Shown: positions 13,029 to 24,300 of the stretch, piece by piece | How the letters are laid out: each line of letters opens with the position of its first letter | How positions within the stretch are numbered: position 1 is the stretch's first letter | From: Aquilaria yunnanensis | Taxonomy: Eukaryota > Streptophyta > Magnoliopsida > Malvales > Thymelaeaceae | NCBI GenBank assembly: GCA_039654915.1 | Contig: CM077596.1 | Location: 50,900,501-50,964,500 of the forward strand | DNA length: 64,000 nt | Direction of reading: 5' to 3' | Notes under the pieces: generated by a model | Seen by the model: only the letters and a program-made list of their open reading frames with translations | Databases searched by the model: none | What the model was told of the DNA's origin: nothing | Program-made: the position numbers and the translations under genes

Positions 13029-13040
13029 GCTCTGATACCA
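13029..13040 (-). other. Copia A primer-binding site
   Basis: On the minus strand TGGTATCAGAGC lies directly after the 5' LTR. It is complementary to the 3' end of plant initiator methionine tRNA, the usual Copia primer. Confidence 0.92.
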
Positions 13041-13229
13041 TGTGAAGAAGCGATTTTTGGAAGAAGTTATACTTCAGCTGCTATTCTTTGTATTGCTTCA
13101 CGTATAAATATGTATTACAGGCTATGTACAAGATAGACTTTCAAGCTTATCTAACTACTTATTCACCAACTAGAGATATATCAAAACCTGAATGATAAAT
13201 ACAAAGAGGTTGTATCCAGTGCTTTAACA
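13041..13229 (-). repeat. Copia A 5' LTR
   Basis: 189 bp, the partner of 8590-8778, followed by the target duplication GTATC. The ~8 differences from the other LTR are all C/T or A/G changes by eye. Confidence 0.95.
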
Positions 13230-15231
13230 GTATCCAATTTCAAAATGTAATGGGAGTTTGGTCTAATTTAAAGTAACTAATTTATGATTTTCTTTCTTTC
13301 AAAATTTGTTATAAAAATATAAAATTTTATATGAAACTAGTACTATAAATACTCTATTTTATAAATATATTTTTTAAGAATTTTTTGTAATATAAATTAA
13401 TATGAATATATTTAAGTCAGACTTTAGTAAAAAAAAAATAAAAGGACCAATATTTGTGAAACAGGAGAGCAATAAACTTGATGAATTTTTATTTGTAACA
13501 GTAAAAAATAATATTAAACATTTCATAGAATGCGAGGAGTCTAAATTGTTTCTAAATATTTTTTCATACAGTGTCCAATTTGTTCTGTTAATGTAATGGG
13601 AGCTTGGTCTAATTATTAGTTTCTGTCGAGCTTCACTGGTCAAGCATTTTCAGTGAATATTTGCGAGGAATGAAGTTTAGAAATTAGAAAATTACAAGTT
13701 TTTTAATTGTAGGTACAAAATTAATATATTTTCCCCGACTTACTAATTTGATGGAACTTCTGCACCTTGCTGCAAAGATTAAGACCGGTAAGGCAATGGA
13801 TTATCGTGTTAAAATTATTCTGTTTGTTTATTCCCCAACTTGCTGCAAAGATTAAGAACGGTAAGGCAAGATGGCTTGGCTACATTAGTTGACTATAATT
13901 AAGAAACCTAACCAGTCAATTTAATGCAATTTAAAGAAACTAATGAATCAATTTAATAATATATATATAGCTTAAGCTAGAAGCTAGGGATACAGATAGC
14001 TTAGACTAGAAGTTAGCTTAAGCTAACAAATCTAATCCTTATCTGTAACTGACGTAATGAAGGATAAAATATATGAAATTCCATACTTGGAATTTTATTT
14101 ACAAGTAAAGTTTCGGTTTTAACAGGGTATAATGGCTTACGAGGGGAGAAAGTTATTTTGACTAAGCCCGGCCATCACAACATATAAAAATATAAACTCC
14201 ATACATGAATAATTTTTTTAAGTAATTAATTTTTTATAATTCTTTTTTTTGCAGTCAACCCAATGAAGGAAAAATCAATAAAGCTTTTTTTTTTTTTTTA
14301 AGAAAAAGTTCTTTAAACGTACAATTTAGCATACAAGTTCAATCAATAATTATTGAAAGTTAAAATAACGTATTAAATAATTGATGATGCATTATCCTTG
14401 GTATATGATGCCTTGACATTAAATAATAGGTCTTCATATATAAGCACGAAGTAGATGAAGGAGTATAGAGGCTTGCAAAACATTCGTCAATGCTTAAGTT
14501 AGTAGAAATTTTAGATAAAGCATAAATACCAAGAAAGTGATATTATAACTCATAAATAAATAGTGATGACCTTTATATAGGTTTTAGCAATGGTGCCCTT
14601 TGGATTTAAGGTCATTGGATAAGGCATTACTTTTCATATCCTCTATATTGTAGGATTAGTGAAACATTTGTCCTATGATGAGGCCCACGAGTGACCTTTT
14701 CGTGGAACATGAAGTATTGAACCTTTATGACAGCCTTAGCTATTTTGGGTCATTTTAGGCCTTAAGTCATCTTAGGACTTTAAGGCTTGCTCTAGCCAAA
14801 TAATATTCGGGTGGGTATTACCAATAATCTATTATTTAAATTGAAACCAACATTAGAGTAGTAATTTTTTTATAAAATTTCTTTCACAAAATAATGTAGT
14901 AAAGATAATAATTGAGTTTGATTATTCACAGACTTTCCTTTAGGATATAATATCATGGGGAGTCCAATCCTTTGTTGCCTAATTTGTGTTTTTGTTCTCT
15001 TAGTCTATCTTTATCGATTTGTAGATGTGGATATCGGAATTACTGATATTATTCACAAGAGTTTTATTTAAAATAAGGTGTTTAAATTTTTAGGACGTAT
15101 AAATGTAAGGCTCATAGTTGAGCCGATTATCTATATATTTTACTATAGCATTTGTTTGTAGATACTATACGACTCATAATTAACGGGATGAACAATCTTA
15201 TATTAAAAAAGAATAATACTTCTCCTGTCTT
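13230..15231. other. AT-rich spacer, no gene seen
   Basis: 13490-13620 is a diverged direct copy of the Copia A insertion site. Near 13765-13875 a ~70-bp unit (GCTGCAAAGATTAAGA-CGGTAAGGCAA) is repeated. Short open frames near 13370-13640 lie in this duplicated AT-rich DNA and look fortuitous. The last ~25 bases before 15232 resemble one end of a Stowaway/mariner MITE (CTTCTCCTGTCTTATATT). Confidence 0.5.
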
Positions 15232-15750
15232 ATATTTGTTGACACCCAATTTCGTCCGGCCATTAAAATAATTTTAAAAAATTAAATAAAAAAAATTAAA
15301 TAAAAAAATGTATTATTATTATTATTGTTATTATTATTACTAATTTTTTTTTAATTAGTTTAAAATATATATTTTTTTTTTGTTTTGTTTTGTGAAGATT
15401 TGATATATGTGTGTATATGTGTATGTTTGAAAGAAAAAAAGAAAACTCCATAAAAATGACAAAATTTAAAAGTTTGAGGTAAAAATGACAAAATTAAGAA
15501 GTTTTAGGCAAAATTGACAAATTCTGAAAGTTCCAGGAGCATTTGGCAGTTTGTCACATAAAATTTTGAGCCTGCCGACGTTTTTGGCTCAAATTGACAG
15601 AAAACGACAAAATTGTCAAAATCAGAAGCTTCAGGAACTTATCCAGAGGCTGAGAGACGTAAAGGACTAAAATTGTCATTTTACCAATTTAAGAGATAAG
15701 TTTGAAATTTTTTATTAATTTATCCATCAACAGTTTAGCTAAACTTCCTC

Positions 15751-15758
15751 TATAAATA
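15751..15758 (+). promoter_or_regulatory. TATA box of the 5' LTR promoter
   Basis: TATAAATA in the context CTTCCTCTATAAATAGCCC. A start site is expected about 30 bp downstream, near the CTGAACACAG stretch, just before the CT-rich leader. The identical site in the 3' LTR is at 37579-37586, where it could drive transcription into flanking DNA. Confidence 0.75.
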
Positions 15759-16269
15759 GCCCCCCAAATTTTGTGCTGAACACAGAAAAAAATAGCCAAA
15801 AAACTTAGAGCTCCGTTTCAAAAAAAAGAGAAAATTACAGCCCTTAGCCCCAGCCCTCTTCCCTTCTTCCCCAGAAAGCCAAAATTTTTTTTTTTTCACT
15901 GCTGTTCCCTCTCTCTCTCTCTCTCTCTCTGCCGTGCCTCTCTCCTCACCGTCGCCGCCTCCGCCGTGCCCGTGCCGCCGTCGCCCCGCCGTCCCGCCTC
16001 CGCCGTGCCCGTGCCGCCGTCGCCCCGCCGGCCCGCCGCCGCGTCCCCTTTTCTTTTCCCTCCTTTTCCTTCTTTCTCCTCGGACCTCCACCCCTCGCCG
16101 GCCGCTGTCTCCGCCGTGCCGTCGCTCGCCGTCCCGTGCCCGTGCCGCCGCGCCACCCCCGCCGTCCCCCCCTGCCCCTGGCCCAGCCGCCGCCGGCCGC
16201 CAGCCCCTTTCCCCCCTCGAGCTCGCGTCGCGCCTGTACCCAGCAAAATTCAAAAATTTCAACCTTTAG

Positions 16270-16349
16270 GTAAAATTCTACTTTAATACTTCATCTTTTC
16301 AATTCTTTTCATTTTGGTCACTAATCTTTTTATTTTGTTTTTTTTTCAG
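16270..16349 (+). other. Possible 80-bp leader intron within the LTR
   Basis: The GC-rich leader ends TTTAG|GTAAAATTC, followed by a T-rich tract ending TTTTTTTCAG|AATTAA, a plausible plant 5' and 3' splice pair. A similar module (GGTAAAA...GTTGCAG|ATC) occurs twice in the left LTR, near 631-703 and 1821-1895, so it is conserved among relatives. No transcript evidence is available. Confidence 0.35.
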
Positions 16350-17649
16350 AATTAATTACTAACTTTATTTTTTTACTTGTGTATTTATTTGTTTATTATT
16401 GTTATTGTTACTAACCTTTTTTTTTTTTTTGTTATTATTAACTTGTTAACTAACTTACTAACAACTAACTTTTAACATTATTATTGTTACTAACCTTTTA
16501 ATTTTTGCATTATTACTAACTTTTATTATTGTTAATTAATTTAATCAACTTGGTTAATTAACAATTAATTAATTTGGCTAAATTTTATTATTGTTGTTAA
16601 TTAATTAATTTAATTAACTTGACTAACTTTTTATTATTGTTGTTAACAATTAATTTAATTAAACTTGGCTAATTTTTATTATTGTTGTTAATTAATTTAA
16701 TCTAACTTTTACTAACCTTTTTTATTGTTATTAACTAACTAATCCAACTAATCTAACTATATTAATTGTGCTAACTTTTATTATTATTGTGTTATTAAAG
16801 TGGATGGCCAAAAAGCCCCACTTTATTAATTGAATTTTTTTTATGATTAAAAGATAAAAAAAAGGAATTTTACGTGAATAATTTTCTAAAGGCTAATAAA
16901 AATTACTTTTTTTATTTTGAAACAAAGTTTTTATTCCTTTTAATAAACAAACATAATGAAATAATTCAAAAATAAAATAAATAAATAAATAAACATAATA
17001 TCATTCTTTTAATACATCTTTAAAATTAATAATTAATGAAATAAAAAAAATTAAAACTCCATGACCAAATGATCCGCCAGGATTCATGGCTCGGAAATAT
17101 TTTTAAATAAAATATATAAAATAAATTTTTTTTTTATAAAAAATAAAAAAAAACTTTAGACTAATATATTAATTATCTATCAATATATAATTTTTTTTTT
17201 AGTTTTCTTTATTAATAAAAAGAATAAAAAGCGTAAAAATTTTGGGTTAATATTTTATTCAGTAATATTTTACTTATTAAATTATATAACTTTTTGTTTC
17301 TTTTATAAAAATCTTAATCAAATAATTTCAAAATAATACAAAATAAAACAAAAATAATTGAATTTTCTCTTAAATATTTTTGACTTATTGATTAGATATA
17401 TTTTCAGAAATATAAATTAAAATTAAAAAAAAAATCTTTCATCAAACAAAGAAGAATATAAAAATAAAAATATCAAGACTTTTGTTTTAAAATACATATA
17501 AGTTTTCGGTTAAATAATCTTTTATTCCAAAATAAATTAAATAAATATCAAAACTTTTCTTCTTTTGTTTAAAATTTTTGGTTCTCTTAATAAAAAAAAA
17601 ATAAAAAAAAATAATAAAAATTAAAAAAATAAAAATAAAAATTTTTAGT

Positions 17650-17745
17650 TCATGGTATATTGGCTGGAAACTGTCTCGTGCCCGCTTTTGAGCTGCTTCA
17701 CCTGGTGAAGAGGGTCTGGCTGAGTAACAACGCCCCGTACCATGA
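17650..17745 (+). other. 96-bp island bordered by inverted repeats in the LTR (also 39482-39577)
   Basis: Amid DNA that is mostly A and T, this island of balanced composition starts TCATGGTA and ends TACCATGA, which can pair. Its centre holds the perfect hairpin CTTCACC-T-GGTGAAG. It looks like a structured RNA element or a protein-binding site of the retrotransposon. Its function is unknown. Confidence 0.5.
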
Positions 17746-17870
17746 TCAAAATTTTTATTTTTAAACTCTTTTAAATTAACTTCTTATTAAATAAAAATTA
17801 ATTATTATTTTTTTTTTAATTCTTTTATAAATTGAGTAATCCTTTAAAATAACAAATATCTTTCATTAAA

Positions 17871-18260
17871 CAAGAAAACAAAAAAAGTAAACAAGAAAAA
17901 AAAAGAAAGATAAGAAAAATAAAAGAAAGATAAGAAAGAAAAATAAAAGAAAGATAAGAAAGAAAAGAAAGAAAAAAAAATAAAAGAAAAGATAAGAAAA
18001 AGAAAAGAAAGAAAGAAAAGACAAGAAAAATAAAAGAAAGATAAGAAAGAAAAATAAAAGAAAGATAAGATAAAGAAAAGAAAGGAAAGATAAGAAAAAG
18101 AAAAGAAAGATAAAAGAAAGAAAAAGAAAAAGAAAAGAAAGAAAGAAAAGAATAAAAAAAGAAAGAAAAGAAAAGAAATTAAAAGAAATTTAAAAAAAAA
18201 AAAAGTAAAAATAAGTAAAAAAGAAGAAAAAGAAAGAAAGTAAAAAAAGAAGTAAAAATA
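17871..18260 (+). repeat. Purine-rich tract in the LTR (also about 39706-40095)
   Basis: About 390 bp made almost only of A and G on the plus strand (AAGAAAG, AGATAAG, AAAAGAAAG units). It is a low-complexity sequence that could adopt triplex structure or affect nucleosomes. No coding potential. Confidence 0.9.
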
Positions 18261-18870
18261 TAAAGATAAATTTTTAGTTAGTATTAAAAATCATTCATAA
18301 ATAAAAAGAATTACCATTTAAAAATTAATTTCATAATAATAAGAATTAAATAATTACGATAAATTAACTTCCATATCCGGATGATCCGTCAGGATCTACG
18401 GTTTGGAAAATATCAACCTTTTTTCTAACTAAATAAATTAAATAAATACAAAGATAAAAATCCATGTTTACAATATAGATTAAATTATTTAAAATTTCAC
18501 CAAATTCCGTGTCCAAATGACTCGGCAGAGTCCATGGTTCGGAATCAAATCTTCCGTGTCCAAATGACTCGGCAGAGTCCATGGTTCGGAAGTATAAAAT
18601 TTCATACAAATTAATTAATTTAAAAATCCACATTTCGACTAATCCAGTTAAAATTTCTAATTTTGAAAATTAACTGAGAATTATTTAAAAGCAAAGCAAA
18701 ACAAAATTAAAATCAACTAAGGTGCCAATTTTTGGGCGTTTTAACAAAGTTGTTTTAACGTAACCGTACTCCCGATCCCCGAACTCTCGCAGACCAATTT
18801 TAAGGTGACCAATCGACCTAGGTGAAACCGATTGGTGGCGACTCCAGAAAACCCGCACGTTGCCACAGCT

Positions 18871-18889
18871 TGGCGACTCCACTGGGGAC
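18871..18889 (+). other. Primer-binding site of the Tat element
   Basis: TGGCGACTCCACTGGGGAC begins 3 bases after the 5' LTR. TGG at the start pairs with a tRNA CCA end. Ogre/Tat elements are generally primed by an arginine tRNA and this site has that look; the exact tRNA was not verified. Confidence 0.75.
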
Positions 18890-19493
18890 TCGACGTTAGT
18901 GAGTCGAGCCTAAAGTTGATTTGTTTTTATTTACTTTGCTTTACTATTATGTGGATTTATATATTATATTTACTTAAGTAAACATGCATAATGCATTCAC
19001 AAAATGAAGCTCTATACCCGAGCTTCCTTAAATCAAACACGATTCTTTCTAAGCGGAATTGGTGTTGCTGTCCTTGTGAGGCCACGGTCTCCAAGCCTTC
19101 ACCGGTTTCAAAGTAGCAAAGTAGTGTATTGCCTTCTGAGACGGTTAGTCTCTGCATGGGCCCACGAAAAGCTACGACTCGAATTAATCCATTCCTTACA
19201 TAAACCCTAGAGGGTAAGGAATCGGGCCGTCACTATGATTCAGTGACGGGATTCGGGAACTATCCCTTGCCTTTTTGATAAACCACCTTCTGCATGTAGA
19301 ATTCTTTACTCCACCTTAGAACCAGCCATTAAGAATTTCCCATACCTCGGTTCCCATTTCCATAGGTTTTGTTTTATCTATATGTTTGTATGATCCTATG
19401 TGTTATTTTTTTTTACTAACTCTATTTTTCCTTATTTTTCCGGCATATACATTTCATCATTAAAGATAAGTATTTGGTGAAAGAACTATTATC
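18890..19493 (+). other. Untranslated leader of the Tat element
   Basis: About 600 bp between primer site and first ORF. No long frame is present. It would contain the packaging signal. TTCAGTGACGGG-type short repeats and stem-forming stretches are present, but I recognise no named motif. Confidence 0.5.
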
Positions 19494-21188
19494 ATGGATA
19501 TTCTCGATTATCTTCCCACGGCTGTTACTGGATCATGGAATGACACGGTAATCGAAACTCAGCCTGAAGCTATGGAATATTCCGAAACGGCTCAAAAGCT
19601 TCACGGAGATGCTCTGACATCCCATTCTCACGTACAGCTTAAGGACCAGGTATCGGTCCGGATAAATCAGAACGACACCACGGAATTATTGCAAGTCTGG
19701 AATAGTTGGAATTCTGCTGATCGGGAAGCTTTTACGGCAAAATATGGTCACATCACTTGCCTACTAAAGGTTACCGTTGATGCATCACTTGTCCGGGCTC
19801 TAATACAATTTTGGGATCCATTTTATCGATGCTTTTCTTTCGATAAGATGGATCTGGTTCCAACCATTGAAGAATACAACAGCCTCTTGGGTTGGTCCTC
19901 CGACTATCCAATCGAGACTTATCAACATGATAGAAGAACGGAGCCTCATCGAGCCCTAGCAAAATTATTGGATATGCCAGCTTCCAGTCTTCAAACCAAG
20001 TTTGCAACAAAAGGATCTCGAAAATTTATCAGTTGGATCGACTTAAAACAATTAAGTCACGTTCTCCCTCAGAAAAATCAACGACGCAAGCTTTTCGCCT
20101 TGGCGATATATGGCCTGGTAGTCTTCCCAAGAATCGTCGGATTCATTGAAGGAGACATCATTACACTATTTGAGCAAATCTGCAATGCTCAAATAAATCC
20201 GACCTTAGTAATATTATGTGAAATTATCAGGGCATTAAACTTTTGTCGCCAAAGAGGGGGCAAATTCATAGGATGTTCACATCTCCTCAACATTTGGATC
20301 AAAAGCCACCTTCCTTGTGAGAAGCAACATTTTGGAAATCGCTTTTCAAAGGACTTCATCCCAATCGAAGCCTTTTTGAAAAGTGAAACCATTCATCACG
20401 ACAGCAAGGAAGCATGGGTTGATTATTTCAAGAACATCACCGAATTCCAAATTGAATGGAGAGCCCCCTGGTCTACCTCCACCCGCGTTGTCTACCGTTG
20501 CGGCAATTGCCCGTGGGTTCCTCTCTTAGGTATATGGGGAGGAACAAGTTATGCCCCAGCTCAAGTACGAAAACAATTTGGGTCTATGCAATTTATACCC
20601 ATGACGCATAATCTGAGTAAGTTGGAATTTTCACACGAAGATCCAAATTCAAATAAGCTCGCAATGGGTATTTCAGTTGCGTGGAAAAGAATTTTCATAT
20701 TGAAGTCGGGGCCTATTATTTCTCCCACTGCTTATTATGAATGGAGAAATAACCGGAAGGAAGGAATAGTTCTATCTGAAGAGGTCATCAGAAAATTGGC
20801 GAAAAGAGAGTTGGAGAAAGAACTAGAGGAAGAAAAGGAGAAGAACAAGAGGATGCTCCTTGACATGCAACAGCTCGGTCACAAAACACAACTCCTCGAA
20901 GAGAAAGTTGAATACCAAAAACAAGTCATCTCCCAATTGGTTGATGAAACCGACCAAAAAGAGATGAGAGTCAGATACTGGGAAGATCAATACAGATTTT
21001 CTCAAGATCAATTGCAAACATTTTTGGTAGAAGTCAGAAAAGTTACAGAACAAGCCCAACTAATGGGCGAAGAAGCCAAGGAGTTAGAAGAACTGAGCTG
21101 TCCTACTCCATCAGTAAATGTTCAAAGAATGATGGAGTTCATATCTAAGGCCAGAAAGCAGTATTGTACTTTGGGTCGTTTCTTTTAA
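19494..21188 (+). CDS. Tat element extra ORF1, DUF7745/plant-mobile-domain-like protein with coiled coil
   Basis: A 564-residue protein placed before gag, where Ogre/Tat elements carry an extra ORF of unknown function. Residues ~70-430 resemble a plant retroelement family I know as DUF7745, related to plant mobile domains. Recognisable pieces are a FWDPFYRCFSF block, PTIEEYNSLLGW, FALAIYGLVVFPRIVGFIEG, a GGKFIGCSHLLNIW block and a WRAPW segment. Residues ~431-535 are highly charged with heptad-like spacing (KRELEKELEEEKEKNKR), so a coiled coil is likely. No signal peptide or membrane segment is seen. ATG at 19494 is the first start after the leader and follows AACTATTATC. The frame is intact, in line with the youth of the element. 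Role unknown; oligomerisation or chromatin interaction is only a guess. Confidence 0.85.
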   Translation: MDILDYLPTAVTGSWNDTVIETQPEAMEYSETAQKLHGDALTSHSHVQLKDQVSVRINQNDTTELLQVWNSWNSADREAFTAKYGHITCLLKVTVDASLVRALIQFWDPFYRCFSFDKMDLVPTIEEYNSLLGWSSDYPIETYQHDRRTEPHRALAKLLDMPASSLQTKFATKGSRKFISWIDLKQLSHVLPQKNQRRKLFALAIYGLVVFPRIVGFIEGDIITLFEQICNAQINPTLVILCEIIRALNFCRQRGGKFIGCSHLLNIWIKSHLPCEKQHFGNRFSKDFIPIEAFLKSETIHHDSKEAWVDYFKNITEFQIEWRAPWSTSTRVVYRCGNCPWVPLLGIWGGTSYAPAQVRKQFGSMQFIPMTHNLSKLEFSHEDPNSNKLAMGISVAWKRIFILKSGPIISPTAYYEWRNNRKEGIVLSEEVIRKLAKRELEKELEEEKEKNKRMLLDMQQLGHKTQLLEEKVEYQKQVISQLVDETDQKEMRVRYWEDQYRFSQDQLQTFLVEVRKVTEQAQLMGEEAKELEELSCPTPSVNVQRMMEFISKARKQYCTLGRFF

Positions 21189-21376
21189 ACAAACCTTTTG
21201 CTGAATGTAATTGAGAAATTCCATTATAGTTCTTCTTTCACCAAGTATTTACAATATTCATGCATGCATCCATCACATCAATCATACACACATAGAATCT
21301 AATAAAATAAATATTCCTTTAAAAGGGTAAAATTGGACCTCAACACCGATATTCAACTCGACTCCAAACAAGATTA

Positions 21377-24300
21377 ATGGCAGAACAAGCCGAAGGACGT
21401 CTCATGGAGATGGAGTCCAAGATTGAAAGTATGTCAGAACAGATGAGACAATTGATGGAATTAATCAAAGGGAAAGCAACTCAAGTCCCCATCAAAGAAG
21501 TGCAAGATCCCACTTATCCCCCGGGATTCACCCCGCAACGAGTCTCAGTCCAAGAAAACCTGTTTCAAGAATCAGGACCGTCTGCTAGTGTTCACCTGAA
21601 ACAAGACACTGTACAGGAAGAGAAGAAGACATTACCAAAAGAAGAAGCAGAATCTCAAAAACTCGAAACAATAGAAAAGCGACTGCGAGCCATTGAAGGA
21701 GGCACTATATTCGGATCTCTCTCGGTAGATGACCTCTGCTTAGTGCCAGATGTCGTAATCCCTTCAGATTTTAAGGTGCCAGATTTCGTGAAATACGATG
21801 GAACGAGTGATCCCATCACTCACATCACATTGTTCCTAAGGAGACTACAACCACTTACAAAAGATGAAAAGGTGTGGATCGCACTTTTTCAGGAAAGTCT
21901 CACAAAATCAGCATTACAGTGGTATCTAAGCCAAGGTCCAAGGAACATAAAAACTTGGAATGACCTTGCTCAGGCCTTCATCGGCAACTATAAACACGTT
22001 ATGGACTTGGCTCCGGATCGCCAAACTCTCCAAAACATGGAGAAGAAAAAGCTAGAAACTTTCAAGGAATATGCGCAGCGGTGGAGGGACTTAGCTGCAC
22101 AGGTTCAGCCACCCATGACAGAAAGAGAAATGGTCACTTTGTTTGTCCAGACACTGAAATACCCATATTATGACAAACTTATTGGCAATGCGGCAACTAA
22201 CTTCTCCGACGTAGTAATGTCTGGAGAAAGGATCGAGCATGGTATCAGGACTGGGAAGATTACTGAATCCTTTAGCGATCCTATGAAAAGAGGAGAACCT
22301 TCCAGAAGAAAAGATGAAGAAATACAACAAATAGGAAGAGGAAGAGGGATTCCCTTCGTGGGCACTGTGGCCACCGGACCTCGCCTATCCTATTCTGCCA
22401 ATAAGCCCAATTATTATCCTACCAATAGGCCCAATGATTATCCTCTCAATAGGCCCAATGATTATCTTCCCAATAGACCCAACAATTATCCTCCCAACAG
22501 ACCTAATCAGTTACGGCCACCTGTTCCAACTCCTCCAGTACCTGCACCAAGACCAAGAGAAATCTTCGCACCAATTCCCATGACTTACACTGAGCTGTAT
22601 CCAAAACTCATCGAAAGTCAACTTATTCGCCCAATCCCTACAAGGCCATTGGAACCCCCGTATCCAAGGTGGTATGACCCTAACATAAATTGCCCATATC
22701 ATGATGGTACCGTGGGCCACGGACTGGAAAATTGCATAGCATTGAAGCGTATAGTCCAACAATTAATTGAGTCAAAGTGGTTGGACTTTTCCGATGAACC
22801 AAACGTCACTCATAATCCATTGCCTCCTCATCAAGCCAAACCAGTCAATATGATGGAAGAATACTGGCCGATGAAGAAAACAGTCAATGATATCATAACC
22901 CCTCTTAAGCATGTATATTCATGCCTTGTGAAAGAAGGGATTATCATAGGAAAGTCTTCTGGAAATAAAGAAGTCGAGGATGAGGAGTGGTGCAACTTTC
23001 ATAACAGTAAGAGTCATTCTATCCAAGAATGCCCAGAATTCCGTAAAAGTCTACAAAGTCTTATGGACTCCTCCCAAATCATCGTTTTTATGTCAGATAA
23101 AGAGGATGACGTGAATGTGATAATTAAAGAACAAGAAGTCAATATCATGCCAAGACCACTAGTCATTCCAATATCAAAATCTGCTCTCAAGCCTTTAAGA
23201 ATTCAAGTTCCAAAGCCATTCCCGTACAAATCAGACAAAACTGTTCCATGGAACTATGGCTATACTTCTAACATCACATCAACTCCGTTAGAAGTTGGGG
23301 GCATGACTAGAAGCGGTCGGTGTTATTCTCCCGAGCAAATGAACAAGCTCCAACAAGAGAAGAATGTTACGGATCCAGCAAATGGACCTATTAACACATC
23401 TAAAGAGCAAGAGATGCCTCGAGCAGTAACAGATGAACAAGCTACTGAGTTTCTCAAACTCATAAAGCAAAGTGAATACAGTATCGTGGAGCAGTTGAAC
23501 CGTCTGCCAGCAAAGATCTCCATACTTTCATTACTCTTAAGTTCTGATGCCCATCGAGAAGCTCTTCTCAAAGTCCTGAATAAGGCTTATGTTGAACAAG
23601 ATATCTCCGTGAACAACTTTGACCACCTTGTCAACAACATCACGGCACAAAATCTCATCACATTCACTGACGATGAGATACCAGCAGAAGGAAGGGGTCA
23701 CTCTAAGGCTCTGCATATTTCGATTAAATACAAAGATCGGATTATGGCCAGAGTTCTTATCGACAATGGGTCAGCTCTAAATGTAATGCCACTCGAAACC
23801 TTACATAAGATTGGTTTAGACCCATCATACCTCAACAACAGTCATATTGTTGTTCGAGCATTTGACGGAACGAAGAAAGATGTTGTTGGAGAAATAGAGC
23901 TACCAATAGGGATTGGTCCCTGTCTTTTCCACATCACATTCCAAGTCATGGATATTTGTCCATCTTATACCTGCCTGCTGGGAAGACCATGGATCCATAT
24001 GGCCGGAGCAATTCCTTCTTCATTACACCAGAAAATGAAATTCATTATTGAAGGAAAGATAATCACGGTCTTCGCTGAAGAAGACATCCTGCTATCAAGA
24101 CCTGCGGATGCTCAATATGTCGAAGTCAATGAAAATATACCTGATTGCTCCTTCAGGTCTTTTGAGATTGTCAATGCTGCTTATGTCAGCGAATATGGAG
24201 AAGAACCCATTCCTAGCATCTCTAAAACAAGTCGCATGGTTGCCAAACTCATGATAAAAGGAGGATACTCACCGGGGTTAGGACTGGGACAAGATTTACA

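Larger units (their letters stand above)
8590..13229 (-). mobile_element. Copia A: complete but inactive Ty1/Copia retrotransposon
   Basis: 4640 bp with 189-bp LTRs at both ends (TGTGAAGAAG...TTTAACA) and a perfect 5-bp target duplication GTATC (8585-8589 and 13230-13234). On the minus strand the order is 5' LTR, primer site, gag with a CCHC knuckle, protease, integrase, RT, RNase H, polypurine tract, 3' LTR. Integrase before RT is the Copia order. The reading frame is broken at many places. By eye the LTRs differ at about 8 of 189 positions, so the insertion is not recent. Confidence 0.97.
15237..18867 (+). repeat. Tat element 5' LTR (3631 bp)
   Basis: Starts TGTTGACACCC, ends GTTGCCACA. 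In order: an AT-rich U3, a TATA box, a CT-repeat and very GC-rich leader (about 15900-16230), a stretch rich in TTATT/AACTT motifs, a 96-bp island bordered by inverted repeats, a ~390-bp purine-rich tract, repeated ACTCGGCAGAGTCC motifs and the conserved end shared with the LTR at 1-3228. The open frames on both strands in the GC-rich leader come from CCG/GCC repeats and are not credible genes. Confidence 0.97.

Noticed and set aside
15750..16286. Pro/Ala/Arg-rich frames on both strands of the LTR leader, repeated at 37672-38116
   Set aside because: They come from CCG/GCC low-complexity DNA, overlap in several frames on both strands, and lie in the LTR leader.
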